Numbered from the stretch's first letter, positions 1 to 9,285 are shown. The stretch: DNA of 64,000 nucleotides from Mucilaginibacter jinjuensis (GCF_028596025.1 NZ_CP117167.1:2542001-2606000); one strand, 5' to 3'. A program made the numbers and translations. Notes: generated by a model from the sequence alone, not told the origin.

Positions 1-1398
1 TTGTTCGAAGCTGCCTGGCAAACCTCCTGGAAAGATTTATGGAAATGGCGGCGCGTTATCAGCAGCTTTGCATTTTTGATAGTACTGCTTACTTCGTTTG
101 TAATTGCTATCGTATCCAGCAGTGTAATACCCGGTTTTACGCTGGCGCTGGGCTTTTTATTGGGCGGTATAGTATCCCCGCCCGATGCTGTTTCGGCAAC
201 GGCTATCCTCAAATATGTAAAAGTGCCCAAGCGCGTTAAATGTATTGTAGAGGGCGAAAGTTTACTGAATGATGCATCGAGCTTAATTGTATTCCGGTTT
301 GCGTTGGTGGCTGTGGCTTCGGGGCAATTTGTGTTTCATCAGGCGGCGCTCAGCTTTGTGCTTGTAATAGCGATGGGTATTGTAGTAGGCGTAGCCATTG
401 CCTTTATTTACTATGCCATACATAAGTGGCTGCCTACTGATGCCAATATCGATATTATCTTAACTCTTACTGCACCCTATGTGATGTACATTGTGGCCGA
501 GCGCCTGCATTTTTCGGGTGTATTAGCTGTGGTGAGCGGTGGTTTATTGCTCTCATCCAAAAGCCACCAGTTTTTGAGTACAACCAGCCGGTTGGCTATC
601 AGTAATGTATGGTCGGCGTTGGGGTTTATATTTAACGGGGTGGTGTTTATGCTCATTGGCCTCGAGCTGCCAGAAATTATCAGGCAATTGGGCGATGTGA
701 GCCTGATTGGTGCTATTGGTTATGGGGTATTGATCTCGGCTGTGCTTATTGTACTGCGCATTCTGTGTACTTTGGGGGCTTCGGTATTTACGGTATTTAT
801 TAGCCGGTTTATTACCACTGCGGATAATCGACCTGGGTGGAAGGGACCAATTATTTTAGGATGGGCTGGCATGCGCGGCGTGGTGTCGCTTGCTTCGGCA
901 TTATCGGTTCCGTTTTACCTGAGCAATGGCACCGCTTTTCCTCAACGGAATCTTATTTTATTTATCACTTTTACAGTAATCCTCATCACATTGGTGGTGC
1001 AAGGATTAACCCTGCCGCTGCTAATCAATTGGGTAAATATGGAAGATCCCGACGATTTGCTACCACCTCACGAACTCAATATTCTCATCAGAAAAACACT
1101 CGCCAAAACAAGTTTAGCTTACTTAAATGAGGAATACGCCGAACAGCTAAAAAGTAACAAACCCTTGCAACAACTGAGGTTTATGTACGAGAACGAGCAG
1201 TATTTCAGCATGGATGATGACGGCCGGTCGAAAGACTTCCAAAGAATCTACGGACTGCTCATCGAAAAGCAACGCGAGTGCCTGGACCAGATCAATAACA
1301 TGCCACGGATCGACAGCGAACTCGTCCGCCGGTATCACGGTTTGCTGGATTTGGAGGAGGAGAAGGTAAGGGTAAGGTATAGCGATGAAGATAATTAG
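1..1398 (+). CDS. Na+/H+ antiporter, CPA1 family (5' end outside window)
   Basis: Inner-membrane cation/proton exchanger of the CPA1/NhaP type. The visible part is highly hydrophobic, with about ten membrane segments. It carries the CPA1 hallmarks SPPDAV near residue 60 and EGESLLND at 84-91, where the acidic residues take part in ion exchange, plus a GMRGVVSLA motif near residue 290. The last roughly 120 residues are charged and cytoplasmic. The frame is open to the first base of the window. The TTG there is unlikely to be the true start, because bacterial family members are usually about 70 residues longer at the N terminus. Ion specificity cannot be read from sequence. It converges on the insertion sequence downstream. 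Confidence 0.88.
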   Translation: MFEAAWQTSWKDLWKWRRVISSFAFLIVLLTSFVIAIVSSSVIPGFTLALGFLLGGIVSPPDAVSATAILKYVKVPKRVKCIVEGESLLNDASSLIVFRFALVAVASGQFVFHQAALSFVLVIAMGIVVGVAIAFIYYAIHKWLPTDANIDIILTLTAPYVMYIVAERLHFSGVLAVVSGGLLLSSKSHQFLSTTSRLAISNVWSALGFIFNGVVFMLIGLELPEIIRQLGDVSLIGAIGYGVLISAVLIVLRILCTLGASVFTVFISRFITTADNRPGWKGPIILGWAGMRGVVSLASALSVPFYLSNGTAFPQRNLILFITFTVILITLVVQGLTLPLLINWVNMEDPDDLLPPHELNILIRKTLAKTSLAYLNEEYAEQLKSNKPLQQLRFMYENEQYFSMDDDGRSKDFQRIYGLLIEKQRECLDQINNMPRIDSELVRRYHGLLDLEEEKVRVRYSDEDN

Positions 1399-1451
1399 GC
1401 AATTTGTTGATTCGGTAATTTGTCAATGAAAAATCTCCGCCTTTCTCACCA

Positions 1452-1546
1452 CCCGTCATGCCGAACTTGTTTCGGCATCCCACATGCTAAGTATACAACA
1501 AGCTAAGCAATTCGTCTAACTGTCCTGTGGGATGCCGAAACAAGTT
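1452..1546. repeat. Palindromic repeat family A, left part, split by the IS
   Basis: Long imperfect inverted repeat. One arm begins CCCGTCATGCCGAAC and the opposite arm ends GTTCGGCATGACGGG. The right arm is interrupted by the insertion sequence and resumes directly after it. A second, partly truncated copy lies near 61.4 kb. Confidence 0.8.
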
Positions 1547-1563
1547 CACTGTTGTCCGGTAAA
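1547..1563 (+). repeat. IS left terminal inverted repeat
   Basis: Sequence CACTGTTGTCCGGTAAA, an exact inverted match of the other end. Confidence 0.93.
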
Positions 1564-1609
1564 AAATGAAGGAGATAGTAAAAGAGGCATTGAGTGGGTT
1601 TTAGAGGGA

Positions 1610-2827
1610 TTAAGTTTTAAAACCAAATTGTGAGCCCCCTAATTTTAATTGCTTTTCCCCGGTGATTGTAGTGGACAGCCTTTCAGGATCGTTCAGAAAA
1701 TTGAATAGATGTATATAACTCATCAGATGTAACCTGATAATAGCACTCAAATTGGAGAAAGCCCATTTCCTTTTAAGTTGAACCTGTACAAGTTTAATGA
1801 GCAGGTCGGCAATAAAAGCACCCCATATTTGGATCTTGATCGCATTTTCATTGTCTCCCAGGAAGTATTTGAGGGGGAAGTTTTGTTTGATCCTTTTAAA
1901 CAGGATCTCGATTTGCCAGCGTTTTCTATAAAGATCAGCTATCTGTAGTGGTGATAATGAAAAGTTATTAGTGAGGAATTCAAATTTTCTGGCTTTTTGC
2001 TTATCGAAAAAGGTAATTTGACGGCTTTTAAGCTTGATTTTTTTACGATGGGTGCGTGTGCCGAGGGTGATCAAACGGTCAGCAATTATACCAGATGCCT
2101 TGTCTTCAGGGCTAACTTCATTTGAACCAGTAACCACATACCGGGCATCTTTTTTCTGGCGGGTGACAAAAAATACCCCTTCATTAGTTAAACGTTCATA
2201 TTGACTGTAATCTACATAGCCTTTATCAAAAACGATAAATGAACCGGCTTCCAGGTTGATCTCCTTTAGAAAGGTCATATCATTTGCACTCGCTGCCGTG
2301 AAACTAACCTGAATGGCAACGTCATCGGTTGCATCGATCAGCGTATGTACTTTAATACCGCCTTTCCTTTTACCGTTGAGCTTACCCGGACTGGGGGCTT
2401 TGAGTATTTGTTGAAACAAAGTGATGGTAGAGGCATCCGCTATAAAAAGTTTGAGGTTATTTACCGACCGGCTGTCCGGTAAAAGTTGCTTATGCCTGCG
2501 ATAAATCTGCTCATATAATAACTCGAAAACCTTATAGGAACGTTTCATATTGGCATCGCATAGTGTGCTCCTTCCCGGCGCCTTTTGTATACCTGCATGT
2601 TCGAGTTTATTACTACAGGCTTTCATCCCGCTAACCACTTCCCGGCTGCTTGTACACTTGTTTAACACACAATAAAGCATGGTGACTAAATGTGTATGCG
2701 TATCAAAATAACGATAATAACGGTCATATTGTCCCGCTCTTGCCAATGCCTTTACTGAATTGCGGTCAATCAAATTCAGCAGCTGATTCAATACCGGCTG
2801 TCCGGTAAAAAAAGTACTTTTGCCCAT
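1610..2827 (-). CDS. IS4-family transposase
   Basis: DDE transposase of 405 aa that would catalyse movement of the surrounding element. The catalytic triad is visible as D131 (IADAS), D201 (VFDKGY) and E307. The IS4 signature Y-x2-R-x3-E-x6-K is present as Y300, R303, E307, K314. An N-terminal DUF4372-like region precedes the RNase H-like catalytic fold. The frame is uninterrupted and its length is usual for the family. The start ATG lies about 100 bp inside the right terminal repeat. An intrinsic terminator lies between that repeat and the start. Confidence 0.95.
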   Translation of the reverse strand: MGKSTFFTGQPVLNQLLNLIDRNSVKALARAGQYDRYYRYFDTHTHLVTMLYCVLNKCTSSREVVSGMKACSNKLEHAGIQKAPGRSTLCDANMKRSYKVFELLYEQIYRRHKQLLPDSRSVNNLKLFIADASTITLFQQILKAPSPGKLNGKRKGGIKVHTLIDATDDVAIQVSFTAASANDMTFLKEINLEAGSFIVFDKGYVDYSQYERLTNEGVFFVTRQKKDARYVVTGSNEVSPEDKASGIIADRLITLGTRTHRKKIKLKSRQITFFDKQKARKFEFLTNNFSLSPLQIADLYRKRWQIEILFKRIKQNFPLKYFLGDNENAIKIQIWGAFIADLLIKLVQVQLKRKWAFSNLSAIIRLHLMSYIHLFNFLNDPERLSTTITGEKQLKLGGSQFGFKT

Positions 2828-2864
2828 GTTGAATATTGAAGTGTGGTAACTCTAATATCAACAC

Positions 2865-2892
2865 AAAAAAGGGGTAGCCGAAAAGCTACCCC
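2865..2892 (-). terminator. Terminator inside IS, upstream of the transposase
   Basis: On the minus strand this reads GGGGTAGC-TTTTCG-GCTACCCC followed by six T. It stands between the right IS end and the transposase start, so transcripts entering from outside would stop before the gene. The stem can also form on the plus strand, where the T-tract is poorer. Confidence 0.75.
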
Positions 2893-2913
2893 TTATCTTT
2901 TTCAAAAAAATCG

Positions 2914-2930
2914 TTTACCGGACAACAGTG
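2914..2930 (-). repeat. IS right terminal inverted repeat
   Basis: Exact inverted copy of the left end. Confidence 0.93.
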
Positions 2931-2951
2931 AAACAAGTTCGGCATGACGGG
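2931..2951. repeat. Target duplication and right remainder of palindromic repeat A
   Basis: Begins with the AAACAAGTT duplicate and continues GGCATGACGG, which completes the arm interrupted at the left IS end. Confidence 0.8.
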
Positions 2952-2985
2952 GGTAGGGAACCGCCACTGCTGCTACTAACAACTG

Positions 2986-5574
2986 CTACTTCGCAGCTCC
3001 CAGCAACTTCTCTGCCCTAAACAAATTATCGCTCGATTGCAAAATTTTATCCTTCAGTTTCGGATTATAATCAGTATGAGCTTTCAGAAAATCATTTACA
3101 ATCTGTGCTGCCTCTTTACTTTGGTAACTACTCAGTATCGATCCTAACCACGATTGCGGGAAAAATACATCACCTGTGCGTTGGATTTCCTCAACCAGGT
3201 CGAGGCTTTTGGGGAGGTATTTGATGGAGGTGCTTTGACGTAGGGGATGGTTTAAGTATGATAACGCTGCGGTTACCCATGCTTCTTTCGCGCGATTTTT
3301 ACGGTCGCCCAAACTGTTGAAGAAAGCGTCGCGTTCCTGTACATCCAGTGATAGCGCAGGCATTAAGAACTCAATTCGTTTTTTACGATCTGCGTTAGGG
3401 ATGCGGTCTTCCTGTTGTTTTAGGATGTGGGTAACGGTATCGCTTCGCAGGGCAAATGAAAAGGCGAGTGAGGTGTAATCATCTTCCGATAGTTTAACAC
3501 CAACAGGCGGCTGCTTTTGCTGCCAGATGTTGTAGATATTACTTTGCGCCTCGTGGCTAAAATAAACATCCTGGTAGGCGCGGAATAAAATCTTTTTATT
3601 GTTTGGCGCTTCCTGCTGCTGCATGGCCGTCCAGAAAGATTGCTCTACCGTTGTTGCCATTTTCTGGCGATCTGCGGGCAATATAAATTCCCAGTAAATG
3701 CTGCCGATATAGCCGGTAAGCATGCGCAGGTTCATTTCGTTCTTTTCAACGGTTAGGCCTTTGGTAAATAGTTGCAGCAGCTCATTGGGCTTAAAGTAAC
3801 GGCCTGCCAGCATATTCTCATAAGCAGTAATATAAGCCGAGGCACGTTGCAGCGGACTGGCAATTTCAAACAACGACCCCGTAATATTTTTATCTGTAGG
3901 GAACAAGCCATAACCCATGCCGTTGCTGTTAAACAGTACATAACTTGGCCAGGCAAGCCCTTCAGCAGCTTTGAGCTCCATTTGAGCACCAACCATATTT
4001 ACTGTCAGGTTTTGGCTGTGATCCGGGTAAACCAGGGTAATGTCAAATATCTGGGGCCAGGTGCGTGCTTCGCCAAATTCGGCCTTCTGCGTGATATTAA
4101 AGCGAACGATCTTATTTTCCGTACCAAGGTTCGCACCAAGGTATTCGCAATCAAATACCGGTCGGCCGGGTTGGTTAACCCAGACTTTGTTCCAGGCATA
4201 CAGGTCGGTTTTGCTGTGTTTGCTTAGTATGGCAATCAGATCATTCCAGGTGGCGTTGGTGTAGGCATATTTTTTCAAATATTCCTGTATACCGAGCCTG
4301 AAATTATCAGCACCCATCAACAGTTCCAACTGGCGCATCATAATGGGGGCTTTGTGGTAGATGATATTGCCGTAAAGCGAGCCCGCATCCTGCAAATTAT
4401 CCAGCTGCTGGCGGATCGGGTTTGCACCCTGTGTTCGGTCAATACCATAAGCAGCAGGGTAATGGTCTTGCAGAAACTTAAGGTTAAAAGTTTCGCTGCC
4501 CATCATTTTCTCGGTCACCTTGTCGGCCATAAAATTGGCGAAGACTTCCTTCATCCACACATCATTAAACCACTCCATCGTAACCATATCGCCAAACCAC
4601 ATGTGCGCTGTTTCGTGCGAAATAAGGTTTGATCGACTAATGAATTGGTCTTTCGTAGCACCATCATCTAAAAACAAGCTCGATGCTTTATACTGTACCT
4701 CGCCCGGGTGCTCCATTCCGCCGAACTGAAAATCGGGGATGCCCACAAAACCCACTTTTTGGAAAGGGAAGGCAATGCCTGTCCAGCCTTCCAGAAAGCT
4801 GATGGCGTTTTTATGGTCGATAAATACAGAATCGACACTGAGTTTAATCTTGGTTGGGTCTGTTTCGCGGTATAGAAACTCTGCTGTATGCTTGCCTACT
4901 GATTGCTGCGCATATTGATATTTACCTGCGGTGAATGAGAACAGGTAAGTAGGCAGTTTATCAGAATTAGCGAAATGGAAAGTAGTACGGTTACTATTAA
5001 CTACCGAGTCTTTTTTGATACCATTGGCCAGTACTTTCCAGTCAGACGGAACTTGTAACGTCAGCAAAAAGTGAGATTTTAAATCGGGCTGATCAAAGCA
5101 TGGAAACACGGTTCGGGCACGATCAGGCACAAATAAAGCGTACAGGTAATCATCATTTCGGTTCAATGATTCGTTACCGGCAATAAATTTTAGATCTATT
5201 TTATTGATACCTGTATTCAGGTATTTGGTATCGATAATGATGTGCTCATTAGCCCAGTCAACCGGAATGTCCTGTCCATTTACTGCAATTGATTTTACCT
5301 TTTCGGCAGGTTGTTTAAAATCCAGCTGTAAGGGCTGAACCAATGATTTTAAAGTAAAGCTGATATTTTCGGTAGCATTGATGGCCTGACTTCTCTCGGC
5401 CGGAATATCAAAATTCAATGTGTATTGCAGATCGCTTAAAGCCGTATGCCTGTAAGTAGCCAACTTTAAAGAAACACCAGGTTCAACCAGCGGACGGGCG
5501 CCTTGTGCAAAGCCAGCAGTGGCAGAAGCCAGCAATAACGCAGCTGCCGAATATGTTTTTAGTTTAGAGATCAT
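2986..5574 (-). CDS. M1-family zinc aminopeptidase, secreted
   Basis: Metalloaminopeptidase of 862 aa that removes N-terminal residues from peptides. An N-terminal signal peptide with a likely cleavage site after AFAQ-like residues (about 23) points to the periplasm or outside. The zinc site is complete: H320-E-T-A-H324 and E343, which fits HExxH-18-E. The exopeptidase motif is GGMEHPG at 285-291, with His where GAMEN-type enzymes have Asn. The C-terminal half resembles the helical domain of M1 enzymes. It is followed 12 bp upstream by the NRAMP-like gene on the same strand, so it may be the distal gene of the oxoprolinase operon. A peptide-scavenging role beside 5-oxoproline use would make sense but is inferred. 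Confidence 0.93.
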   Translation of the reverse strand: MISKLKTYSAAALLLASATAGFAQGARPLVEPGVSLKLATYRHTALSDLQYTLNFDIPAERSQAINATENISFTLKSLVQPLQLDFKQPAEKVKSIAVNGQDIPVDWANEHIIIDTKYLNTGINKIDLKFIAGNESLNRNDDYLYALFVPDRARTVFPCFDQPDLKSHFLLTLQVPSDWKVLANGIKKDSVVNSNRTTFHFANSDKLPTYLFSFTAGKYQYAQQSVGKHTAEFLYRETDPTKIKLSVDSVFIDHKNAISFLEGWTGIAFPFQKVGFVGIPDFQFGGMEHPGEVQYKASSLFLDDGATKDQFISRSNLISHETAHMWFGDMVTMEWFNDVWMKEVFANFMADKVTEKMMGSETFNLKFLQDHYPAAYGIDRTQGANPIRQQLDNLQDAGSLYGNIIYHKAPIMMRQLELLMGADNFRLGIQEYLKKYAYTNATWNDLIAILSKHSKTDLYAWNKVWVNQPGRPVFDCEYLGANLGTENKIVRFNITQKAEFGEARTWPQIFDITLVYPDHSQNLTVNMVGAQMELKAAEGLAWPSYVLFNSNGMGYGLFPTDKNITGSLFEIASPLQRASAYITAYENMLAGRYFKPNELLQLFTKGLTVEKNEMNLRMLTGYIGSIYWEFILPADRQKMATTVEQSFWTAMQQQEAPNNKKILFRAYQDVYFSHEAQSNIYNIWQQKQPPVGVKLSEDDYTSLAFSFALRSDTVTHILKQQEDRIPNADRKKRIEFLMPALSLDVQERDAFFNSLGDRKNRAKEAWVTAALSYLNHPLRQSTSIKYLPKSLDLVEEIQRTGDVFFPQSWLGSILSSYQSKEAAQIVNDFLKAHTDYNPKLKDKILQSSDNLFRAEKLLGAAK

Positions 5575-5586
5575 GAAACGAAATAT

Positions 5587-6771
5587 TTACTGTTTGAGCA
5601 GTTGTACAATGGCACCATAACTCATCCAGGTCATCACCACAACTACCAGTACACCAAGTATAGTAAGCAGCAGCGGTTGTTTATAATTGGATATAATTTT
5701 GTTACGATAAGCGGCTATCAGCATAATGCCGAGAGCGAGCGGTAAGATCACCCCGTTAATAGCACCAACGGCAATTAAGATCTTAACCGGTTTACCAATC
5801 AGCAGAAAAATGAAGCAGGAAATAATGATAAAAGCGATAATGATCTGCCTGTTAAGCTTCATGATAACCGGGTGAAAACTCTTGATAAAAGATACCGATG
5901 TAAAGGCCGACCCTACTACCGATGAGATCCCTGCCGACCACATAATGAGTCCGAATAGTTTATATCCAATTTGCCCCGCAGCCAGTTGAAATACCGAGGC
6001 AGCCGGATTATCAGGATTGAGTTTATTGCCTGCGCTTACCACACCCAGTGCTGCAATAAACAACAACAAGCGCATTACAGAAGCCAGTCCTACGGCGCTC
6101 ACGGCACCTTTGCTAATAGCAGGCAAATTTTGCACACCGGTTTGCCGGGCATCCAATAAGCGATGTGCGCCCGCAAAAGTGATATAACCGCCAACCGTGC
6201 CACCAACAATAGTAAGCACGGCAGTAAAGCTAAAATGTGTTGGGTTAACCGAGCGAATGGCAGCTTCCATCAAAGGCGGTTTACTGATATAGGCTACAAA
6301 AAAGGCCAGTAAAATTTTAAGGCAGCCCATGGTTTTGGCAAAAGCATCCATCGCCTTGCCCGATTCTTTGTAGATGAAGATGCCGATAGCAATAACAGCG
6401 CTCATGATTGCACCCTGGCCAACGCTTACACCAAACAATACATTTAGGCCTAAACCAGCACCGGCAATATTACCAATGTTAAAGGCCATGCCACCCAAAA
6501 ATACAAGGAATGAGATAATATAACCCAAGCCGGGCAAAACCTCATTGGCAATATCCTGAGCCGGTTTATCGGCCACGGCAATAATGCGCCAGATGTTGAG
6601 CTGGGCAATAGCATCCAGTATAATAGAAAGCAAAATTACAAAACCAAAACTGGCACCCAACTGCGCCGTAAACAAGGCCGTCTGTGTTAAAAAGCCCGGA
6701 CCGATGGCCGAACTTGCCATCAGAAACGCTGCGCCTATGAGTACGCTCCAGTTAAACTTTTTCTCAGTCAT
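5587..6771 (-). CDS. NRAMP-like transporter lacking the metal-site motifs
   Basis: Inner-membrane transporter of 394 aa with about 11 membrane segments and the start of the NRAMP fold (SAIGPGFLTQ near residue 21). In metal-carrying NRAMP proteins TM1 has DPGN and TM6 has a metal-binding MPH. Here the equivalent places read TAQL near 35-38 and AGAHR at 200-204. It therefore probably does not carry Mn2+ or Fe2+ in the usual way. It is 3 bp from pxpA, at the end of the 5-oxoprolinase operon. Uptake of 5-oxoproline or a related acid is a reasonable inference, not shown. Family placement is firm, substrate is unknown. Confidence 0.85.
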   Translation of the reverse strand: MTEKKFNWSVLIGAAFLMASSAIGPGFLTQTALFTAQLGASFGFVILLSIILDAIAQLNIWRIIAVADKPAQDIANEVLPGLGYIISFLVFLGGMAFNIGNIAGAGLGLNVLFGVSVGQGAIMSAVIAIGIFIYKESGKAMDAFAKTMGCLKILLAFFVAYISKPPLMEAAIRSVNPTHFSFTAVLTIVGGTVGGYITFAGAHRLLDARQTGVQNLPAISKGAVSAVGLASVMRLLLFIAALGVVSAGNKLNPDNPAASVFQLAAGQIGYKLFGLIMWSAGISSVVGSAFTSVSFIKSFHPVIMKLNRQIIIAFIIISCFIFLLIGKPVKILIAVGAINGVILPLALGIMLIAAYRNKIISNYKQPLLLTILGVLVVVVMTWMSYGAIVQLLKQ

Positions 6772-6773
6772 GC

Positions 6774-7535
6774 TTATACACCCGGCGCTTTAATCGTAAT
6801 ACCCTCAGCCTTTAATTTCTCATTAATCAGTTTGGCAAACTCCACCGCGTGGCTGCCATCGCCGTGCAGACAAAGCGTTTCGGCTTTAAGCGGAATGTTT
6901 TTATTGCTGACAGATTGTACCTGCTGATGCTTTACCATTTGCAATACCTGGGCTATGGACTGCGCTTCGTCGGTAATCAATGCGTTGCTTTGTGAACGGG
7001 GGGTAAGCGAGCCGTCATCCTGGTAAGTACGGTCGGCAAAAACTTCTGATGCGGTGATGATGCCGATCTTCTTGGCGGCTTCAATCATTTCGCTTCCGGC
7101 AAGGCCGTAGAGTATCAGGGTCGAATCAAAATCGTGTACGGCTTGTACAATGGCTTTGGCTAATGCTGCATCTTTAGCGGCCATATTGTATAGTGCGCCG
7201 TGTGGTTTTACATGGCGTAATTTGCTCCCGGCTGCTTTTACAAAACCATAGAGCGCGCCAATCTGGTAAATGGTCATCTGGTAAGCCTCATTAGCCGTGA
7301 TCTTCATCTCGCGACGACCGAAGCCCTGCAAATCGGGCAGGCCGGGATGGGCACCGATGGCTACACCTTTCTTAATAGCCATAGCTACGGTATGCTGCAT
7401 CACTTCGGGGTCACCGGCGTGAAAACCGCAGGCAATGTTGGCCGAGGTAATATGATCAAGTAAAATATCATCATTGGGCATGGGGTAATTGCCAAAGGCT
7501 TCGCCCATATCGCAGTTTAAATCAATACTTTGCAT
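6774..7535 (-). CDS. pxpA: 5-oxoprolinase subunit A (LamB/YcsF family)
   Basis: Subunit of the ATP-dependent cytoplasmic 5-oxoprolinase PxpABC, which opens 5-oxo-L-proline to glutamate. The 253 aa match the family length. The N terminus has the typical [13 protein letters not shown] and, further on, [11 protein letters not shown], the LamB/YcsF signature. A KPHGALYN motif near the middle is also family-typical. The order pxpB-pxpC-pxpA on one strand with short gaps supports one operon. The start ATG gives the usual [12 protein letters not shown] beginning. Confidence 0.96.
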   Translation of the reverse strand: MQSIDLNCDMGEAFGNYPMPNDDILLDHITSANIACGFHAGDPEVMQHTVAMAIKKGVAIGAHPGLPDLQGFGRREMKITANEAYQMTIYQIGALYGFVKAAGSKLRHVKPHGALYNMAAKDAALAKAIVQAVHDFDSTLILYGLAGSEMIEAAKKIGIITASEVFADRTYQDDGSLTPRSQSNALITDEAQSIAQVLQMVKHQQVQSVSNKNIPLKAETLCLHGDGSHAVEFAKLINEKLKAEGITIKAPGV

Positions 7536-7554
7536 GGTAATACAAATTCAATAA

Positions 7555-8550
7555 TTACAAATATTTCTGCTGAATTGCCTCGCGGAGCTGCTGCAATTCG
7601 TGTTCACGTTCAATATACAGCATTTCGGCATTTTGATGACTGATGTCTTCAAAATAAATGGTGTCGCCGGGTTTTAATTGTCCGCATAAAGGCAAATCAA
7701 CCGCTGCCACCTGGGCAATACGCGGGTAACCGCCGGTGGTCTGGCAATCGGCCATTAATAAAACCATACTGCCATTGCCGGTAACCTGTATAGTGCCCGG
7801 TGTAACCGCGGTAGAGAGCAACTCGTTTTTGATAATGCGCGTAATGGGTTCGCCATCCAAATGGTAACCCATGCGGTTGCTGTTCATGCTCAAAGTATAG
7901 GGCTCCGACAAAAAGTTGACGATAGCCAACCCATGAAACCAGCTAAACTCGTGAGCCGGTACCACCCTGATGCGTTTAGTATCCGCAGGCATAAACATAC
8001 GGTGGGCAATGCTCCAGGCGGGGTAGGTGATGGTTTCGCCCTTGAGGCGATAAAATATGTTGGCCGTAGTGCTTGTAAGGGTTTCTGCACTGCTTAAGGT
8101 GTCTCCGGCTTGCAAATTTCTTCCTTCAAAACCACCAAGCTTAGCTGTAATAAAAGTACTGCGGCTGCCTAAAACTTCAGGCACATCAAAACCACCTCCA
8201 ATAGCCATGTAAGTGCGGCTTCCAGCCGGATTATTAACCAGTTGAACAGAAGTATAAGCAGGTATGAAAACAGGTTTTTCGGCAGGGATTACCAAATCGC
8301 CGACTTGCAGGATAGCACCATCGCCTGCATAAGCGATGAGAGTGTCCGTCTCGGTCATAAACTCTGCATCGGCATAAGTAAATTCGATAACAGCTGCATT
8401 GTCATTATTACCTATCGCCATATTGGCTATACGTGCCGATAATGTATCCATTGCGCCGGAAACAGGTACGGCCTGCGAGAGATAATTGTTTCGGCCCAGA
8501 TCCTGAATAGTGCTGAGGATGCCCGGTTTAATTATGCGGATACGCATCAT
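7555..8550 (-). CDS. pxpC: 5-oxoprolinase subunit C
   Basis: KipA-like subunit (331 aa) of the PxpABC 5-oxoprolinase. The N terminus IKPGILSTIQDLGR and the internal NRMGYHLDG and QTTGGYPRIA segments are characteristic of the biotin-carboxylase-like KipA/PxpC family. Its start directly abuts the stop of pxpB, which implies translational coupling. PxpB and PxpC form the part that phosphorylates or dehydrates the substrate together with PxpA. No defects are seen. Confidence 0.95.
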   Translation of the reverse strand: MMRIRIIKPGILSTIQDLGRNNYLSQAVPVSGAMDTLSARIANMAIGNNDNAAVIEFTYADAEFMTETDTLIAYAGDGAILQVGDLVIPAEKPVFIPAYTSVQLVNNPAGSRTYMAIGGGFDVPEVLGSRSTFITAKLGGFEGRNLQAGDTLSSAETLTSTTANIFYRLKGETITYPAWSIAHRMFMPADTKRIRVVPAHEFSWFHGLAIVNFLSEPYTLSMNSNRMGYHLDGEPITRIIKNELLSTAVTPGTIQVTGNGSMVLLMADCQTTGGYPRIAQVAAVDLPLCGQLKPGDTIYFEDISHQNAEMLYIEREHELQQLREAIQQKYL

Positions 8551-9285
8551 TTAATGACGATAGTTTTCAAACTGGTGATGGTCTATGGGTTTAAATACTA
8601 CCTGGTCGCCTGCCTTTAATAAAGCGGGTCGCTCTCTGGTTGCATCAAACAAAGTGAGTGGGGTGCGGCCTATTAATTGCCAGCCCCCGGGTGTGGCTAA
8701 TGGGTATATGCCCGTTTGCATCCCGGCAATGCCCACAGAACCTGCGGGTATAATTTTACGGGGTGTTGGCTTGCGGGGCGTAGCCAGTTGTGCAGACATG
8801 CCGCCAAGGTAAGCGAACCCCGGCACAAATCCTATCATATACACTTTATAAATAGCAGCGCTATGTAAATTTATGACCTCATCGGTTGATAGGTTATTCA
8901 AATCGGCAACTTCATCCAGATCTTCGCCATATACACCACCGTAACAAGTGGGGATGGTGATTAAGTTATTGGGTGTGTTGGGTTGGGTATCTGAATCAGG
9001 GGTAAGCTGATACAGGTAGTTGAATACTTTTTCGTAACAATCAATCCCTTGTAAATCATCTGCCTGTATCACCTTTATTGGGTCATAAAACACACTGATA
9101 GTACCATAAGCAGGTACAGATGTGCGAAACCCGGTAAACGGCTTCTGATTAATTAAAAAATTAAAACTTGTAATTTTTTGCAGCAAGGATTCGCTGATCT
9201 CGTGCCCAAACTCGAGAGTGAGGGCGTGTTCGCTGAGGTAATAAGCGGTAAACACTTTATTAGCTAAATCAGTTAGGGGCTGCAT
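8551..9285 (-). CDS. pxpB: 5-oxoprolinase subunit B
   Basis: KipI-like subunit of 5-oxoprolinase, first gene of the operon. Family signatures are YGGVYGEDLDEVA, IGFVPGFAYLGG and RKIIPAGSVGIAGMQTGIYP. I chose the internal ATG (protein MQPLTDLANK, 244 aa) because family members begin just before the LTLEFG strand. A longer frame reaching 9324 adds 13 residues without recognisable homology. In some bacteria KipI and KipA also inhibit a sporulation kinase, but here the complete pxpABC set argues for oxoproline metabolism. Confidence 0.94.
   Translation of the reverse strand: MQPLTDLANKVFTAYYLSEHALTLEFGHEISESLLQKITSFNFLINQKPFTGFRTSVPAYGTISVFYDPIKVIQADDLQGIDCYEKVFNYLYQLTPDSDTQPNTPNNLITIPTCYGGVYGEDLDEVADLNNLSTDEVINLHSAAIYKVYMIGFVPGFAYLGGMSAQLATPRKPTPRKIIPAGSVGIAGMQTGIYPLATPGGWQLIGRTPLTLFDATRERPALLKAGDQVVFKPIDHHQFENYRH

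Larger units (their letters stand above)
1547..2930 (-). mobile_element. IS4-family insertion sequence, complete
   Basis: An element of about 1.38 kb with one transposase gene and perfect 17-bp terminal inverted repeats reading CACTGTTGTCCGGTAAA inward from both ends. It is flanked by a direct repeat AAACAAGTT (9 bp; 11 bp if the outer G and C are assigned to the target), the expected target duplication. It interrupts the right arm of a palindromic repeat, so the empty site can be rebuilt exactly. Intact repeats, clean duplication and an undamaged transposase suggest a recent, possibly active insertion. Confidence 0.93.

Noticed and set aside
3772..4227. Open frame of 151 codons on the plus strand within the aminopeptidase gene
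   Set aside because: Overlaps a well-supported gene on the other strand, with no motif or start signal. It is an antisense shadow.
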